Below, in pieces: positions 20,201-30,174 of a DNA stretch of 64,000 bases (position 1 is its first letter; each line of letters begins with the position of its first letter). The notes beneath the pieces were generated by a model. It made no database searches. It had not been told where the DNA came from and saw only the letters and a program-made list of their open reading frames with translations. Origin of the DNA: Dendrobium chrysotoxum. Taxonomy: Eukaryota > Streptophyta > Magnoliopsida > Asparagales > Orchidaceae. Both the position numbers and the translations under genes were made by a program. The stretch is taken from positions 86,211,663-86,275,662 of the forward strand of contig CM034313.1 of NCBI GenBank assembly GCA_019925795.1. The letters run 5' to 3'.

Positions 20201-20663
20201 TCCATACTGAAGTGTGCCAACATCAGATATTACTGGATCAAGGGGCCGAAGTAGTGTGATATGCCAATATTTTGGCAATACACTAACACTGAGTGGAGAT
20301 CTGATGATGATCCAGTTATGTCCTTTCTTTGAAGGAGCAGTTGTAGGAGATGCTTGCGTGCAGTAAGGGAGAAGTCACTTAAATCCACCAAGGATATTTG
20401 ACTGTGTTAAAGTTGCTTATTGCTTGATGATACTAGTTTGTATGGATGATGCCAATGTACTTTTTAATTTCAACTTCTAGTGAGAATAAATGTACACCTG
20501 AATCTAGATTTATGTAACTCCAATGATATTGTATATGAAATGAGGATTTGTCCCCTAGAGGGACCTGAATTGTTATTGCATCTGTAAGACATGCTTTGTG
20601 CTTTTGATGTATTATTAGTCTGAACGAATGTGAGAGACATCCTTTTAGGATGTTTGACATATT

Positions 20664-21062
20664 TGAGACTGTAGGTCAAAGCCCTTGCTTGATGACATTA
20701 ACATGTATGAAAAAGGTTGAGAGAATCCACCAAGGATGTGAGACCTATCCGAGGTTGTATGTCGGAGCCTTTGCTCGACGACGTTAACCTGTATGGAAGA
20801 GGTCGGGAGAATCCACCAAGGATGTGAGACCTATCCGAGGTTGTATGTCGGAGCCTTTGCTCGACGACGTTAACCTGTATGGAAGAGGTCGAGAGAATCC
20901 ACCAAGGATGTGAGACCTGTCCGAGGTTGTATGTCGGAGCCTTTGCTCGACGACGTTAACCTGTATGGAAGAGGTAGGGAGAATCCACCAAGGATGTGAG
21001 ACCTGTCCGAGGTTGTATGTCGGAGCCTTTGCTCGACGACGTTAACCTGTATGGAAGAGGCC
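20664..21062 (-). repeat. 86-bp tandem array (three full copies, one partial, one degenerate)
   Basis: AGACCT landmarks are at 20741, 20827, 20913 and 20999, exactly 86 bp apart; a diverged copy precedes them from 20664. Units include CCGAGGTTGTATGTCGGAGCC and GACGACGTTAACCTGTATGG. In reverse orientation they match the post-integrase repeats at 1021-1262, which places this array downstream of where pol would have been. Confidence 0.92.
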
Positions 21063-21406
21063 GGATCGAATCCCCCTGGGATCGATCTTCCAGTGATTGA
21101 GAAGTAATAAAGACTGCATATTTCTCGAATCAAGGATAAAGAGACTATATTTGTCAGTAGTTTTTCACTGTCATTTGTATTCTTTTTAAAGAAAGAGACA
21201 ATATCAAAACTGGACGAACAACACATTATATTACTGTAAGATAATAATTCCCTTGTACAACAGAAGAGATACATATAGGGACAACCACATCATTCGACTT
21301 GGTAGAAATACTAAGGACATTAGAATGACATCCTACTGATCATAGAAGAGATACATGGTGACACATGACAAGTAGTATTACTAACACAAAGGTTCAAGTT
21401 GCAGCA

Positions 21407-22978
21407 TTACTCAATCTCACCAACCATTTGAATATTATTCAATGGTTGTCTTTGTTGTTGTTGATTTTGCCCCCCAGTGGGGCGAGCTTCTTCTCGGGTA
21501 GGTGGGTTCCCAATAAATTGTCGAAGATAGCCCTGGCGGATAAGTCTTTCAATCTCATCCTTAAGTTGCCAACACGCTTCAGTAGAGTGGCCACGACTAC
21601 GATGAAAGTGACAGTACTGATCTTGATTTCCTGTATTTGGCTTCGAAGGATGCGACCATTTCACTTTGTCCTGATCTTGAATCGCCATTAACACATTTGC
21701 TCGATATGTGTTGAGCGGAGTGTACTCTTTCTCCTGCCGAGGTTCTCGTTGTGGTAATGGGGGCCTAGGAGGTAGATTGCTATTCCCTTGCTTTTTCCAT
21801 TATAAGGAAGAATTATCCATCCCAGGAGCACCTTTGCGCTTCCCATTTGTCTGCTCGAACTGCTTTCTGTGAGCATTTATGGCTTCATCTGCGGAGATTT
21901 GTGCCTCCACACGATGAATCAGGTCGGCATACGAAGGGACCGTGTCTCGCATAAGTGCTGAGTAGAAGGGGCCCGGACGAAGCCCTCCGAGGAAAACGCC
22001 TCTAAGTAACTCGGGATCTACTCCCGGAATTTGACGAGCTTCAGTAGAAAATCTCTTGAAGTATTCCTTGAGGGACTCACTTTCATTCTGACAGATCCCC
22101 GAGAGGTGAGAAGAGTCCTTAGTAATTCTCCGATTGGCGACAAATTGTTCGACGAACACTTTTGCCAATTTGACGAACATTGGAATGGTTCCGGCTGGAA
22201 GCGAATAGAACCATGTTCGAGCTTGTCCTTTGAGGGTGGCAGGAAAGACCTGACAGAGGAGCGCGTCTGAGGCTCGCTGGATATGCATAATTGTTCGATA
22301 ATGATCGATATGCTCGTACGGGTCAGTTGTCCCGTCATAGGGGTCGATGTTCGGTAGTTTGAATCCTGTCGGAATAGGGTGTTGAAGAATAGCTTCCGTC
22401 AGGGGTGACGAATCCTGGAAGTCCCACTGATGAAGAGGTTGCCTTACGCCTCCTGTAGGGAACTCTTCTCGAACCAATCGTCGTAGTTCGTGGCATAGGG
22501 TATTGCGAGGGAGCTCAGCAATGTGATGTTGGGCTAGCTCCTCAGGGAGGTCTTGAGGAAGGAGAGATTGCCGACCTGTGTGCGGAGGATGGGTAGAACT
22601 TGCTGTATCAGCCAGTTCGTTATCTTGATGTGACTGCGAACGCCTCCTGGGTGGAGGAAGAGGAATCTCAGCTTGAAGATGTTCGATTTGAACAGCTTCA
22701 ACACGTGGCGGATCTCGAGGGAGAAGAACCTCCTCCTGAGGTGCTAAGGTCGGTTGTCGAGTCTCTCGCAGGAGGTGTAGGATCTCATTTTGAGATTCTT
22801 CCATCTTTCGGATTCGCTCCTCCAAAGAAGGCCCTGAGGTTCCTTCTCCAGCAATGTGTTGCCCCCCAGGAAGAAAGGAGGCAGAAACTTGATGTCCACG
22901 ATTTATAGACTGGTTTCTGGATTGGGGAGAGTGGGAGCGGGAGGCTCCTATGAGGCGATTGCTACGCCTATTGACCAT
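21407..22978 (-). CDS. Tat-type gag with one in-frame TAA
   Basis: ATG 22978 is 51 nt from the 5' LTR edge. The frame is open for 392 codons, has a TAA at 21802-21800, then continues in the same frame to 21407 (523 codons in all). A short predicted coiled coil is at residues 51-75 and Pro-rich sequence at about 85-160. The retrotransposon gag domain is at about 203-340 (QARTWFYSLP, EQFV, SLKEYFKRFS). After the stop come a zinc-knuckle-like YCHFHRSRGHSTEACW and a Gln-rich tail. Gag builds the virus-like particle. Without the tail the product would lack the knuckle, unless the stop is read through. Confidence 0.88.
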
Positions 22979-23010
22979 CGTAGCAATACTTGAAGTTGTG
23001 GGATTAGTTT

Positions 23011-23026
23011 CCCACAGACGGCGCCA
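23011..23026 (-). other. primer-binding site
   Basis: On the minus strand TGGCGCCGTCTGTGGG lies 3 nt inside the 5' LTR. The TGGCGCC start is typical of plant Ty3/gypsy primer-binding sites; I did not resolve the matching tRNA. Confidence 0.8.
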
Positions 23027-23029
23027 AAC

Positions 23030-24059
23030 TGTTGCGGACTCAAATATACGCGGCGATAGAATTTAAATTTCCGTCTCAGCGTTGTACGTATATCCAGCAC
23101 ACAAACAGAATCGAAATAGTAACACCAGGATTTTTACGTGGAAAACCCTGGAAAGGGAAAAAACCACGGGGCCGTGCCCAGTTGAAAGAGTTCCACTAGT
23201 GTTGTTTGAAATACAAGGCTGATTCGTCCTTTAAATTCAGGACGATCAGATTACAACGAGTATCAGTTACAAGGACAAGTAGAGTTCCGATGTCACTCGG
23301 GGTGTCGAGCAGAATTCCGACGTCACTTGGAGAGAAGTCCGGCGTCACTCGGGCTTCGGGTAGAATTCCGGCGTCGGGCAGAATTCCGACGTTGCTCCTG
23401 TGTTGGGCAGAGCTTTTTCGTCCCTCGGGTCCCTGGTGGTGCTTCGGTGGTGATCCGGCGGTGTTCCGGCGGAGTTCCGGCGGTGTTCCGGCGGTGGTCG
23501 AGGAGGAGCTATTCCCTCCTAGGCTTCTCTTCTCTTCTTCTTCTTTTCTTCTCTTCTTGGCTTGGGTCCCCTCTTAAGAGAAATGAGGGGCTATTTATAG
23601 TTTTTCTGGAGTGGCATAGCCCGTAAATATGTGAGGGATCAAGGGCAAATAAGGAGTGATCCGGATGAACGGTCGATATTGAATCCCTTGATCGTGAGCC
23701 GTTTATCAAGAATTTGAAGGTCTTAATGATATCAGAATTCTGCGATCTTGGGCTCGTTGGATTCGTCTCGTCGAGCCGCTCGATTCGAGTATAAGCTCGT
23801 CAACATCGGAGACCGTTTGGTAACTCAAATTGCTGTTTGATGCTTCCAACAGCACTTCGGGTACTTGATTTGGACTCGTTTGGGCTCGGATTGAGTCGAA
23901 TTTGGTGTTGTTGGATTCGTATTTCCGAGGCACTCAGTTCGACTGTAAGCTTGCTGAAATCGGAGTTTAAATAGTCTCCGAATTAATTTTTGAAGTTTCC
24001 AACTTGAATTTTTCCTCGAGATTCGTGCCCGATCAAGATAATTTTCTGATGACGTATCA
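23030..24059 (-). repeat. 5' LTR of the young element
   Basis: 1030 bp, TG...CA ends, adjoining ATCTT at 24060-24064. Near-identical to 17366-18395. Confidence 0.95.
23592..23599 (-). promoter_or_regulatory. TATA box in 5' LTR
   Basis: On the minus strand it reads ACTATAAATAGCCCCTC. This is the expected promoter of the genomic transcript that carries gag. Confidence 0.65.
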
Positions 24060-24362
24060 ATCTTAAAAAAACAACTCTTTAAAATTTTAGAATATTATAT
24101 ATATATATATATATATATAGTTCATTAATAATTTAGATTATTAATTTAATTTTAAAACTCTATTAACATAAATGATTATGAATTGATATTAACATAAATA
24201 ATCATTATTGATATTAATATAAATGATCATTATTATAATTATTTTTATTGATATATTTATTAATTCACGTAAATAAATCAATATAATTTTACATTTTTAT
24301 ATTATATATATTAACTTTTAAAATTTTATTCACATTCACTATATGCACATGTAATTTTACTA

Positions 24363-25438
24363 TCTATATCTATATCTATCTATACTACTATATAAGTGTG
24401 GCTTGGGATTCCTCCCAAATACAATTCTAGTCTTCAATTTAATTTATCAAAAATGAATCTCAATCTTTTAATTTATTTATACATTTAATTAACTTACTCA
24501 TTAACTTCATTTATTCATCAAAATACATTACTTTTTTATTTTATTTAAATTAATTGTATTTAAGTAAGACTTAATTGTGTATTTAATTATATTTAATTAT
24601 GATTAATTAATATATATATTTTTAATTTTTTATTATTACATACTCTAGAAATTAATAATATAATTTATTAAAAACGTCATGCAAGTGTGGCATTAATAAA
24701 TATTTTTTAATACATGCTCTAGCAATTATAAATATATACTACTATGATAAAAGTCGCTTGAATTTTCTTCCATAGTAAATCTAAATCTTTCAGTTTACTT
24801 CTAAAAAACTATCGAAGCCATTCATTATATTTTTAATTTTTAAAACTTATAAATTTTGCTAATTTTAAAGTATTACAAGCATTAATTAATTGTTTTAATT
24901 ATATTATATTAATTATCATGATTACAAATATTCACTTTTTATTTCTTTAAATTTAAAAAAAAAATCAGGTTTACATTAACCAAATTGGCTATCCCAAAAT
25001 GTTGGATAATTATTATAATTAATTTGTATTTATAATCATATTTATTATTTAATTAATGCCAATTATTTGTATTAATTTGTGACATTTTTACAAATATACC
25101 TCTCTCCAAGGAGCTTATGACATCATTTTTGTTAGTAGTAAGATTTTTTTAATTAATTATTTATTTATGTTAATAATAACATTAAGTTTAGGTTAAGTGC
25201 AATAATTATGTTAAAAAAATTATTAATGCAGTATTTTTTTTCTTACATCTACGGCTCGATTTTTTTTTTTAATTTTACTTTTTCATTTGTAGGAGGCTCT
25301 TCTTACTTATCTATGATTAATATAAAATTTAATAACATTGATATATCATGTCATAAATTATTTTTAAATTTTAATTATTTATTTCTTATTTTTTAAAATT
25401 TTATTCACTTGTATCATGTGCACGTACATTTATACTAG
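24363..25438 (+). mobile_element. Helitron-like element B
   Basis: It starts A|TCTATATCTATATC...TATACTACTATATAAGTGTGGCTTGGGATTCC. It ends with a short hairpin-like ATGTGCACGTACAT, eight bases and CTAG|T. An A before TC and a T after CTAG fit Helitron insertion into AT. No Rep/helicase frame is present. It lies immediately after the 3' end of the related element A. Confidence 0.5.
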
Positions 25439-25746
25439 TCTATATATAAGGGGTCTATATACAACGGGTTTACAATAAATTAATTAACGAGCAAAGTCAA
25501 CACAAACAAAGAGCATAAGGAAACTTAAGAGAGAAAGCAGCAGTTAGGATTTCAAGCAAAGTGATAAATATCCTTTAATATAATAATAAAAGGATAATCA
25601 TACTAACTATTAAGCCAAAATTTAATAAAAATCTTATAGCTAATCTTTCATTTAGGTGAATAATTTGGAGTTCTAGCATATCAAGGTACCTTAATCGATT
25701 ATCTATTATCTCTCATATATTTCTCTTGAATAATCTTGTTCATTGA
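25439..25746. other. AT-rich spacer, nothing recognised
   Basis: Short AT-rich stretch between Helitron-like element B and the first MITE of the cluster. Confidence 0.5.
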
Positions 25747-25874
25747 GACTTCATTTGGGACTGTTTTCTAATTACTTTTTAAGTAGCTTTTTAATATAAA
25801 AATATCTTGATTTAAAAAATTTTAATTAAAAATTTACTTTAAAAAGTAACAAGAAAGTTATCCCAAACGAACTC
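25747..25874. mobile_element. Tourist-like MITE
   Basis: The ends GACTTCATTTGGGA and TCCCAAACGAACTC are inverted repeats. AAGTAGCTTTTTAATA and TACTTTAAAAAGTAAC form the inner arms. It abuts the next MITE across a shared TAA. Confidence 0.7.
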
Positions 25875-25877
25875 TAA

Positions 25878-25981
25878 GGTCATGTTTGAGACGGCTTTCT
25901 TACAACTTCTCAAAAAAACTTTTTAGTATTACCAGAAAATGATTTTAAGAAGATGCAAGAAAGCTGCCCCCAAACGGAGCC
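25878..25981. mobile_element. Tourist-like MITE (TAA target duplication)
   Basis: The ends GGTCATGTTTGAGACGGC and GCTGCCCCCAAACGGAGCC are inverted repeats. TAA occurs at 25875-25877 and 25982-25984. It lies in the 3' flank of the DUO1-like gene. Confidence 0.75.
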
Positions 25982-26075
25982 TAAATCTGCTTCTAGGAAC
26001 TAAAAATATTTTCAAATCCATTTCACAAAAGAGAGAAAAATAAAATACAATAAAATTATACAACTCATCAAACGC

Positions 26076-26698
26076 TTAAGGCCGGCATACAAATTTCTCA
26101 AGCTCAGCCAATCTCTTCTGCCTCTTCGGTGATCTAACCGGAAGTGGAGTCTGCAAAAGCTTAGCCAATCTCTTGTGCCGAGTACTCCAAAATTTTTTGA
26201 AATCATTATCCATTCTACTAGGAAGGAATGTTGCAATTCGCGCCCATTTGTTCCCAAATCTTGCCTGCGTATCAATCACCGCGCGCGCGCTCCTCATCCA
26301 AAGTGAATTTGCGTCTACTTCTCTCGTGATAGCATTACAACGATGTCAACAAATCAGAACAAACGACCATTTGAAAGGAATATCAATGATGAACAGAATA
26401 AAAAACTAAACTTTTTTCCTTTTTTTTTTTTTACGAAAAATCTGAACTTTGAATGAGATTACCTTTTCAAGTCTGGTCTGAGTTTGTTGACCCAGCGGAG
26501 ACGGCAGGATTTGCCGGTTCGGGGAAGAAGACCTTTGGATAGAATGGAGCTCCAGTCGCGAGGGCCGTGCTTTTTGACGTAGTCCATAAGGAGCTCATCT
26601 TCTTCCACCGTCCATGGCCCTTTTTTTATAGGCGCCGGCGCGGCCGCCGTCGCCGTCTCCGGGAGTTCTTTCCAGTCACCGCTGCCGCCGCTGTCCAT
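26076..26698 (-). pseudogene. DUO1-like R2R3-MYB gene, frameshifted and truncated
   Basis: Exon 1 (26698-26463) encodes an acidic/Ala start and the R2 repeat with its three Trp (GPW, RDW, LRW) and GLLPRTGKSCRLRWVNKLRP, which is close to the DUO1 pollen germline MYB clade. A 148-nt GT-AG intron follows (26462-26315). Exon 2 (26314-26076) begins RKFTLDEER, then the frame breaks at a (GC)5 run (about 26281-26290). Two GC units fewer would join it to VIDTQARFGNKWARIATFLPSRMDND. The observed frame stops three codons after the run. Normally invariant R3 positions are also altered (PGRTDN to PSRMDN), and the protein ends after a short tail, without the long C-terminus of DUO1. A functional gene with an assembly error in the GC run cannot be excluded. 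Confidence 0.75.
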
Positions 26699-26806
26699 TC
26701 GTTCAGTGGAATACGAATGAGAGGGAAACGAAAGCCTTCTTCTGTGCGAGATGTTCTCCGCGTGTCCTGTTGCTGAGAAGGAAATGGAGCACGAAGAGGC
26801 CAGGGC

Positions 26807-27068
26807 GGGAGATTTACATACATACCATCTTATATAACTCTATTTACATTTTTAACATTTGAAATTTTAATATTACATACATATCACCCATAGTTTATTT
26901 TCATATCAAATATGAGTGATAGAAATAAAATATATGAGTGATAGGAAAAAAATATAAGTCATATATTTGATATTAAAATAATATAGAGTGATATACATGT
27001 AATATTAAAGTTTTGAGTGTTAGATATATAAATAGGTTGTTCTAAAGTGATATGTATGTAAATTTCCC
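26807..27068. mobile_element. fold-back MITE in the MYB 5' flank
   Basis: The ends GGGAGATTTACATACAT and ATGTATGTAAATTTCCC are inverted repeats. The core is AT-rich with repeated GAGTGATA words. It lies 109 bp upstream of the MYB ATG, in the likely promoter/5' UTR. Its ends resemble the element at 8165-8408. No target duplication seen. Confidence 0.6.
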
Positions 27069-27179
27069 AAAATAAAAATTATTCGGTTGGTTCCACGACC
27101 TCCCGTAGGGTAGGGGGACGCTCGCACGTGGGTATGCATAGGAGCGATTTTTATGTTCTGAGGCTAATTTATTCGAAGA

Positions 27180-27342
27180 AGTTTCGTTACTATTTAAAAA
27201 AGCCGTCCCAAACGAAGCCATCTGGAGGCAGGAATTAAAATATTTTCAAATCCATTTCACAAAGAGAGACAAATAAAATAAAATAAAAGTATACAGCTCA
27301 TCAAACGCTTAAGGCCGGCATACAAATTTCTCAAGAGGAAGT
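27180..27342 (-). pseudogene. relic duplicate of the MYB 3' end
   Basis: 27225-27342 matches 25990-26102, including AAATATTTTCAAATCC and CATCAAACGCTTAAGGCCGG, which covers the last codons, the stop and the 3' UTR of the MYB gene. Just left of it is a MITE end (CCGTCCCAAACGAAGCC, 27203-27219), as at the MYB copy. Only this end of a duplicate survives. Confidence 0.7.
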
Positions 27343-27878
27343 TTGTTAGGATTCAGACATATGGTGAGGCATTACTAGAAATAAGAATATATTCGAACTC
27401 CAATATTTTATTAAAAAATAATTATTTTATTTTCAGCCAAATATGACTTAGCCCAAAATCCTTTTCAATTAGATGATTTGTTTTACAAAATAATGACTTT
27501 GCATTTATTTTCTCCAAATGGATCATTGATACATAACAATTGCGTTCATATAGTCAAATACATATATTGACACAATTTTAATATGTAAAAAATATTCCAA
27601 TGAATTTGGATAAAAAATTTTAGAAATTGATTATAATATTATTCAAATTTTATTTTTAGCAAATTCATAACGAGCAAATGCGGTTTGATGAGACGAACCC
27701 AACAACGCCTATTTGAATCAAAATACAGTTAGAAGCATAACAGGAAGTTATTTGAGGGATCTAATATCCTCCAAATTATGTACATTTATAGTCAAAAAGA
27801 GTATATTGATGAGAAGAAATCAACAAGTTCAAAATCATTAAGTTCTGATCACTTAGAAAAGAATCGAAACATCACCAA
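27343..27878. other. AT-rich spacer, nothing recognised
   Basis: No coding frame or repeat was recognised. Confidence 0.5.
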
Positions 27879-27987
27879 GGCTTCATTTGAGATAGCTTTT
27901 AGCCACTATTTTTTCGTTGCTTTCAAGAAATTTTTGAGCTAAAAAGCTGCTTTAGAAAGCAGTAAAAAAATTATCCGAAATGAAGCC
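27879..27987. mobile_element. Tourist-like MITE
   Basis: The ends GGCTTCATTTGAGATAGC and ATTATCCGAAATGAAGCC are inverted repeats, with inner arms AAAAAGCTGCTTTAGAAAGC and its diverged partner. The flanking bases no longer show a clear duplication. Confidence 0.65.
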
Positions 27988-28297
27988 CGAATTATTAGTT
28001 AGAAATGATTAGTCACTAAATTAGCCTTTACATAGCAATTTTGAAACGTTTTTCTATGATTAGGGGGAGATGTTCATGCTTACGAAAAATTGAGGAAAAG
28101 AGTTAGAGGTGGAGTGTTGAAGTTTTAGCTATGATGAGGGATGATAGAATAGATGGTAAAGTGTAGTAATGATAAGCCTTAAGCTACCATGACTATGAAA
28201 ATAATGAAATTCTCATGAATGAATAAGAATTTTAATGCTTAAAAATAACATATTTATTTATTTATTTGATTTCTTGCCAAAGAAAATATATAATTAA

Positions 28298-28409
28298 GGT
28301 TTTGTTTGGGACAAATTTCTAAAGCAATTTTTTAGTACAAAAATTCTAATTCAAAAAAAATTAGTACTAAAAAGATGTTTTAGGAAGCAGTAAAAAAGCT
28401 GTCCCAAAC
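28298..28409. mobile_element. Tourist-like MITE (TAA)
   Basis: It starts GGTTTTGTTTGGGACA and ends GCTGTCCCAAAC. TAA flanks it at 28295-28297 and 28410-28412. Confidence 0.75.
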
Positions 28410-28412
28410 TAA

Positions 28413-28532
28413 GGCTTCATATGGGACAGCTTTCTTACTGCTTCTTAAAGCAACTTTCTAGTAAAATTTTTTTAATTTTTGTACTAAAAAATTATTTTTA
28501 AAAGTAATAAGAAAGCCGTCCCAAATTAAGTC
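28413..28532. mobile_element. Tourist-like MITE (TAA), end to end with its neighbour
   Basis: It starts GGCTTCATATGGGACAGC and ends GCCGTCCCAAATTAAGTC. TAA flanks it at 28410-28412 and 28533-28535; the left TAA is shared with the MITE at 28298-28409. Confidence 0.75.
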
Positions 28533-28889
28533 TAAGCCTAAATCATAGAAATCACCGAGCTTCAATAGAAACCATCAATTAACAATCGGAATTCACATTC
28601 AAAAATCAAAATTCACAACAAAAATACTGATATATTTTATTTTTATAAAGTTCTTAATAATTTGATCATGGCATTCACAAATATGCAGATTCAATAGCTC
28701 AAAAAAATACAAATAGATGTCAATTTCATAGATATATAAAATTTAAATATTAGGTATGTAATTCCCCTTTGAAAACTTCTACATTATAAGGGTCATATTA
28801 GAAAATACAAGAATGATAACGAGCATCTATTAACAAAATTATTATATAAATGCTACTTTTGACTAAATATCATAGTTGGATTCTACTAA

Positions 28890-29097
28890 AGAGTTTGTTT
28901 GGGATGGCTGCAGCGTTTAATAAATTTGTTTATAAAATTACTGTGTGAAAAATAGCTTATCTATTATGATTGCAAAAGCAGCTTTCATTATAGAAAATTT
29001 TAAAAAATAGTGATAAGCGACAATAAAGTAATAGCTAAATAAATTTATGGTTGCTATCTGAAAAGTAAAGTGGCGAAAAAATTGTCCCCAAAAATCT
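28890..29097. mobile_element. diverged fold-back element
   Basis: The ends GAGTTTGTTTGGGATGGC and TTGTCCCCAAAAATCTC are partly inverted. The core differs from the Tourist-like units. No target duplication. Confidence 0.35.
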
Positions 29098-29431
29098 CAT
29101 TTTCCCAGAAGTTGATTACATTAAAAATAGTAATTAAATTTTTTTTTGTATTAATTCTTAAAGAAAATTCAATAATATTTAAATTTATTATAAATAAAAT
29201 TTGATTGAAAAATTCAAATTTAAGCTTTGTTTGAGGCTGCTTAAACATTTTTTTTTGTTTTTGTTTTTAGAAGCTCCTTTCTCAATCGCAAATCTAAAAA
29301 TATATATATTTTAAGAATTTTTTAAAAGCAAAAATTTTAAATAGTGACGATAAAACTATCTTACAAACACATATTATTTTTTACTAACTTTTTTTTACCA
29401 TCAAAGCAGTCAAAAAGCTATTCCAAACTTC

Positions 29432-29550
29432 GGCTTCGTTTGGGATGGCTTTTTTCCTGCTTCTTAAAACAGCTTTCTATTAAAAAATTAAAATTTTTGT
29501 ACTAAAAAGCTGCTTTAAGAAACTGTAAAAAAGCCGTCCCAAATGAAGCC
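29432..29550. mobile_element. Tourist-like MITE
   Basis: The ends GGCTTCGTTTGGGATGGC and GCCGTCCCAAATGAAGCC are near-perfect inverted repeats. TACTAAAAAGCTGCTTTAAG forms an inner arm. TTC is on both sides (29429-29431 and 29551-29553). A remnant of another unit (AAAAGCTATTCCAAAC) adjoins on the left. Confidence 0.7.
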
Positions 29551-29678
29551 TTCATTTGAGATGACTTTTTAACTGCTTTCTAAAGCAATTTTATAGTACA
29601 AAAATTTCTACAAAAATTTTTTGAGCTAGAAATTTTTATACTTTAGAAAGCATTAAGAAAGTCGCCTCAAATAAAGGC
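29551..29678. mobile_element. Tourist-like MITE, adjoining copy
   Basis: TTCATTTGAGATGAC...GCTTTCTAAAGCAATT on the left and CTTTAGAAAGCATTAAG...TCGCCTCAAATAAAGG on the right form the fold-back. It adjoins the previous MITE directly. Confidence 0.6.
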
Positions 29679-30174
29679 AACCTTAGTGTTAAAACTGGGC
29701 GATAAAATAAAGAAATTTTGGTTGAAATTATTCTCATCAAACTTTTATTTGAATGAATCACCCAAATACTATATTTAATTGAATCAATGTAAATCAATAA
29801 TGTGAAGTGCGAATAAAAATTCATTAAAAAAAAGAACATTAAAAAAATAAATCAATATCTTCAATTAATCGGACATTAATCAAGAAATATAAATTATTTC
29901 ATATTCGTTCAGCTTTTTTAAATCAAAGGCATACATCACGATGAGCTATATGAATAAGAAAGCTTTGATGTTAACAAATAAAAAAAAAAAAAAACCCGAA
30001 TATTGACAACAGAAGAATACAATCATGCGACGGCTTCGCTGCAATATTATTTGGCACCTTCCGTCTAATGGCTGAAGAATCTTTCGCATTCTGTTTGATT
30101 TGAGAAAAATAATGATAAAGGTAATATAAATTTTCCTTTTTTACTTATTTGAATGAACAGGTTATACAATCTAA

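Larger units (their letters stand above)
17366..24059 (-). mobile_element. young non-autonomous Tat-type LTR retrotransposon (gag only)
   Basis: Two 1030-bp LTRs (17366-18395 and 23030-24059) differ at about four positions. ATCTT flanks the element exactly (17361-17365 and 24060-24064). Read on the minus strand it has 5' LTR, primer-binding site, gag, an 86-bp repeat array, low-complexity DNA, a 113-bp repeat array with antisense TATA box, GC-rich block, polypurine tract and 3' LTR. Protease, RT and integrase are absent, so it needs a partner; an autonomous relative of the element at 1-4906 would fit. LTR identity of about 99.6% indicates very recent insertion. Confidence 0.95.
15867..24362 (+). 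mobile_element. Helitron-like element A, split by the young LTR retrotransposon
   Basis: It starts TCTATCTATATCTATAC...AAAAGTGGTTTGGGATTCC, like Helitron-like element B at 24363. Both continue through shared AT-rich sequence (AATCTCAAT...TTTAATTAACTT). After the LTR element, the sequence resumes at 24065 and runs to ATGCACATGTAATTTTACTA, which resembles the 3' end of element B. No Rep/helicase coding was recognised, so it would be non-autonomous. A local duplication near 16700-16900 repeats a GGAAAA.TTTGGATG segment. Helitron status is inferred from the ends. Confidence 0.5.

Noticed and set aside
20664..21062. Regular 86-bp repeats as a CRISPR array
   Set aside because: Units are contiguous, with no unique spacers, and lie inside a plant retrotransposon.
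21274..21870. Possible protease/RT start after gag in the young element
   Set aside because: After 21407 no aspartic protease or RT motif appears before the post-pol repeats; the 134-codon minus frame at 21274-20870 runs into those repeats and has no recognisable motif.
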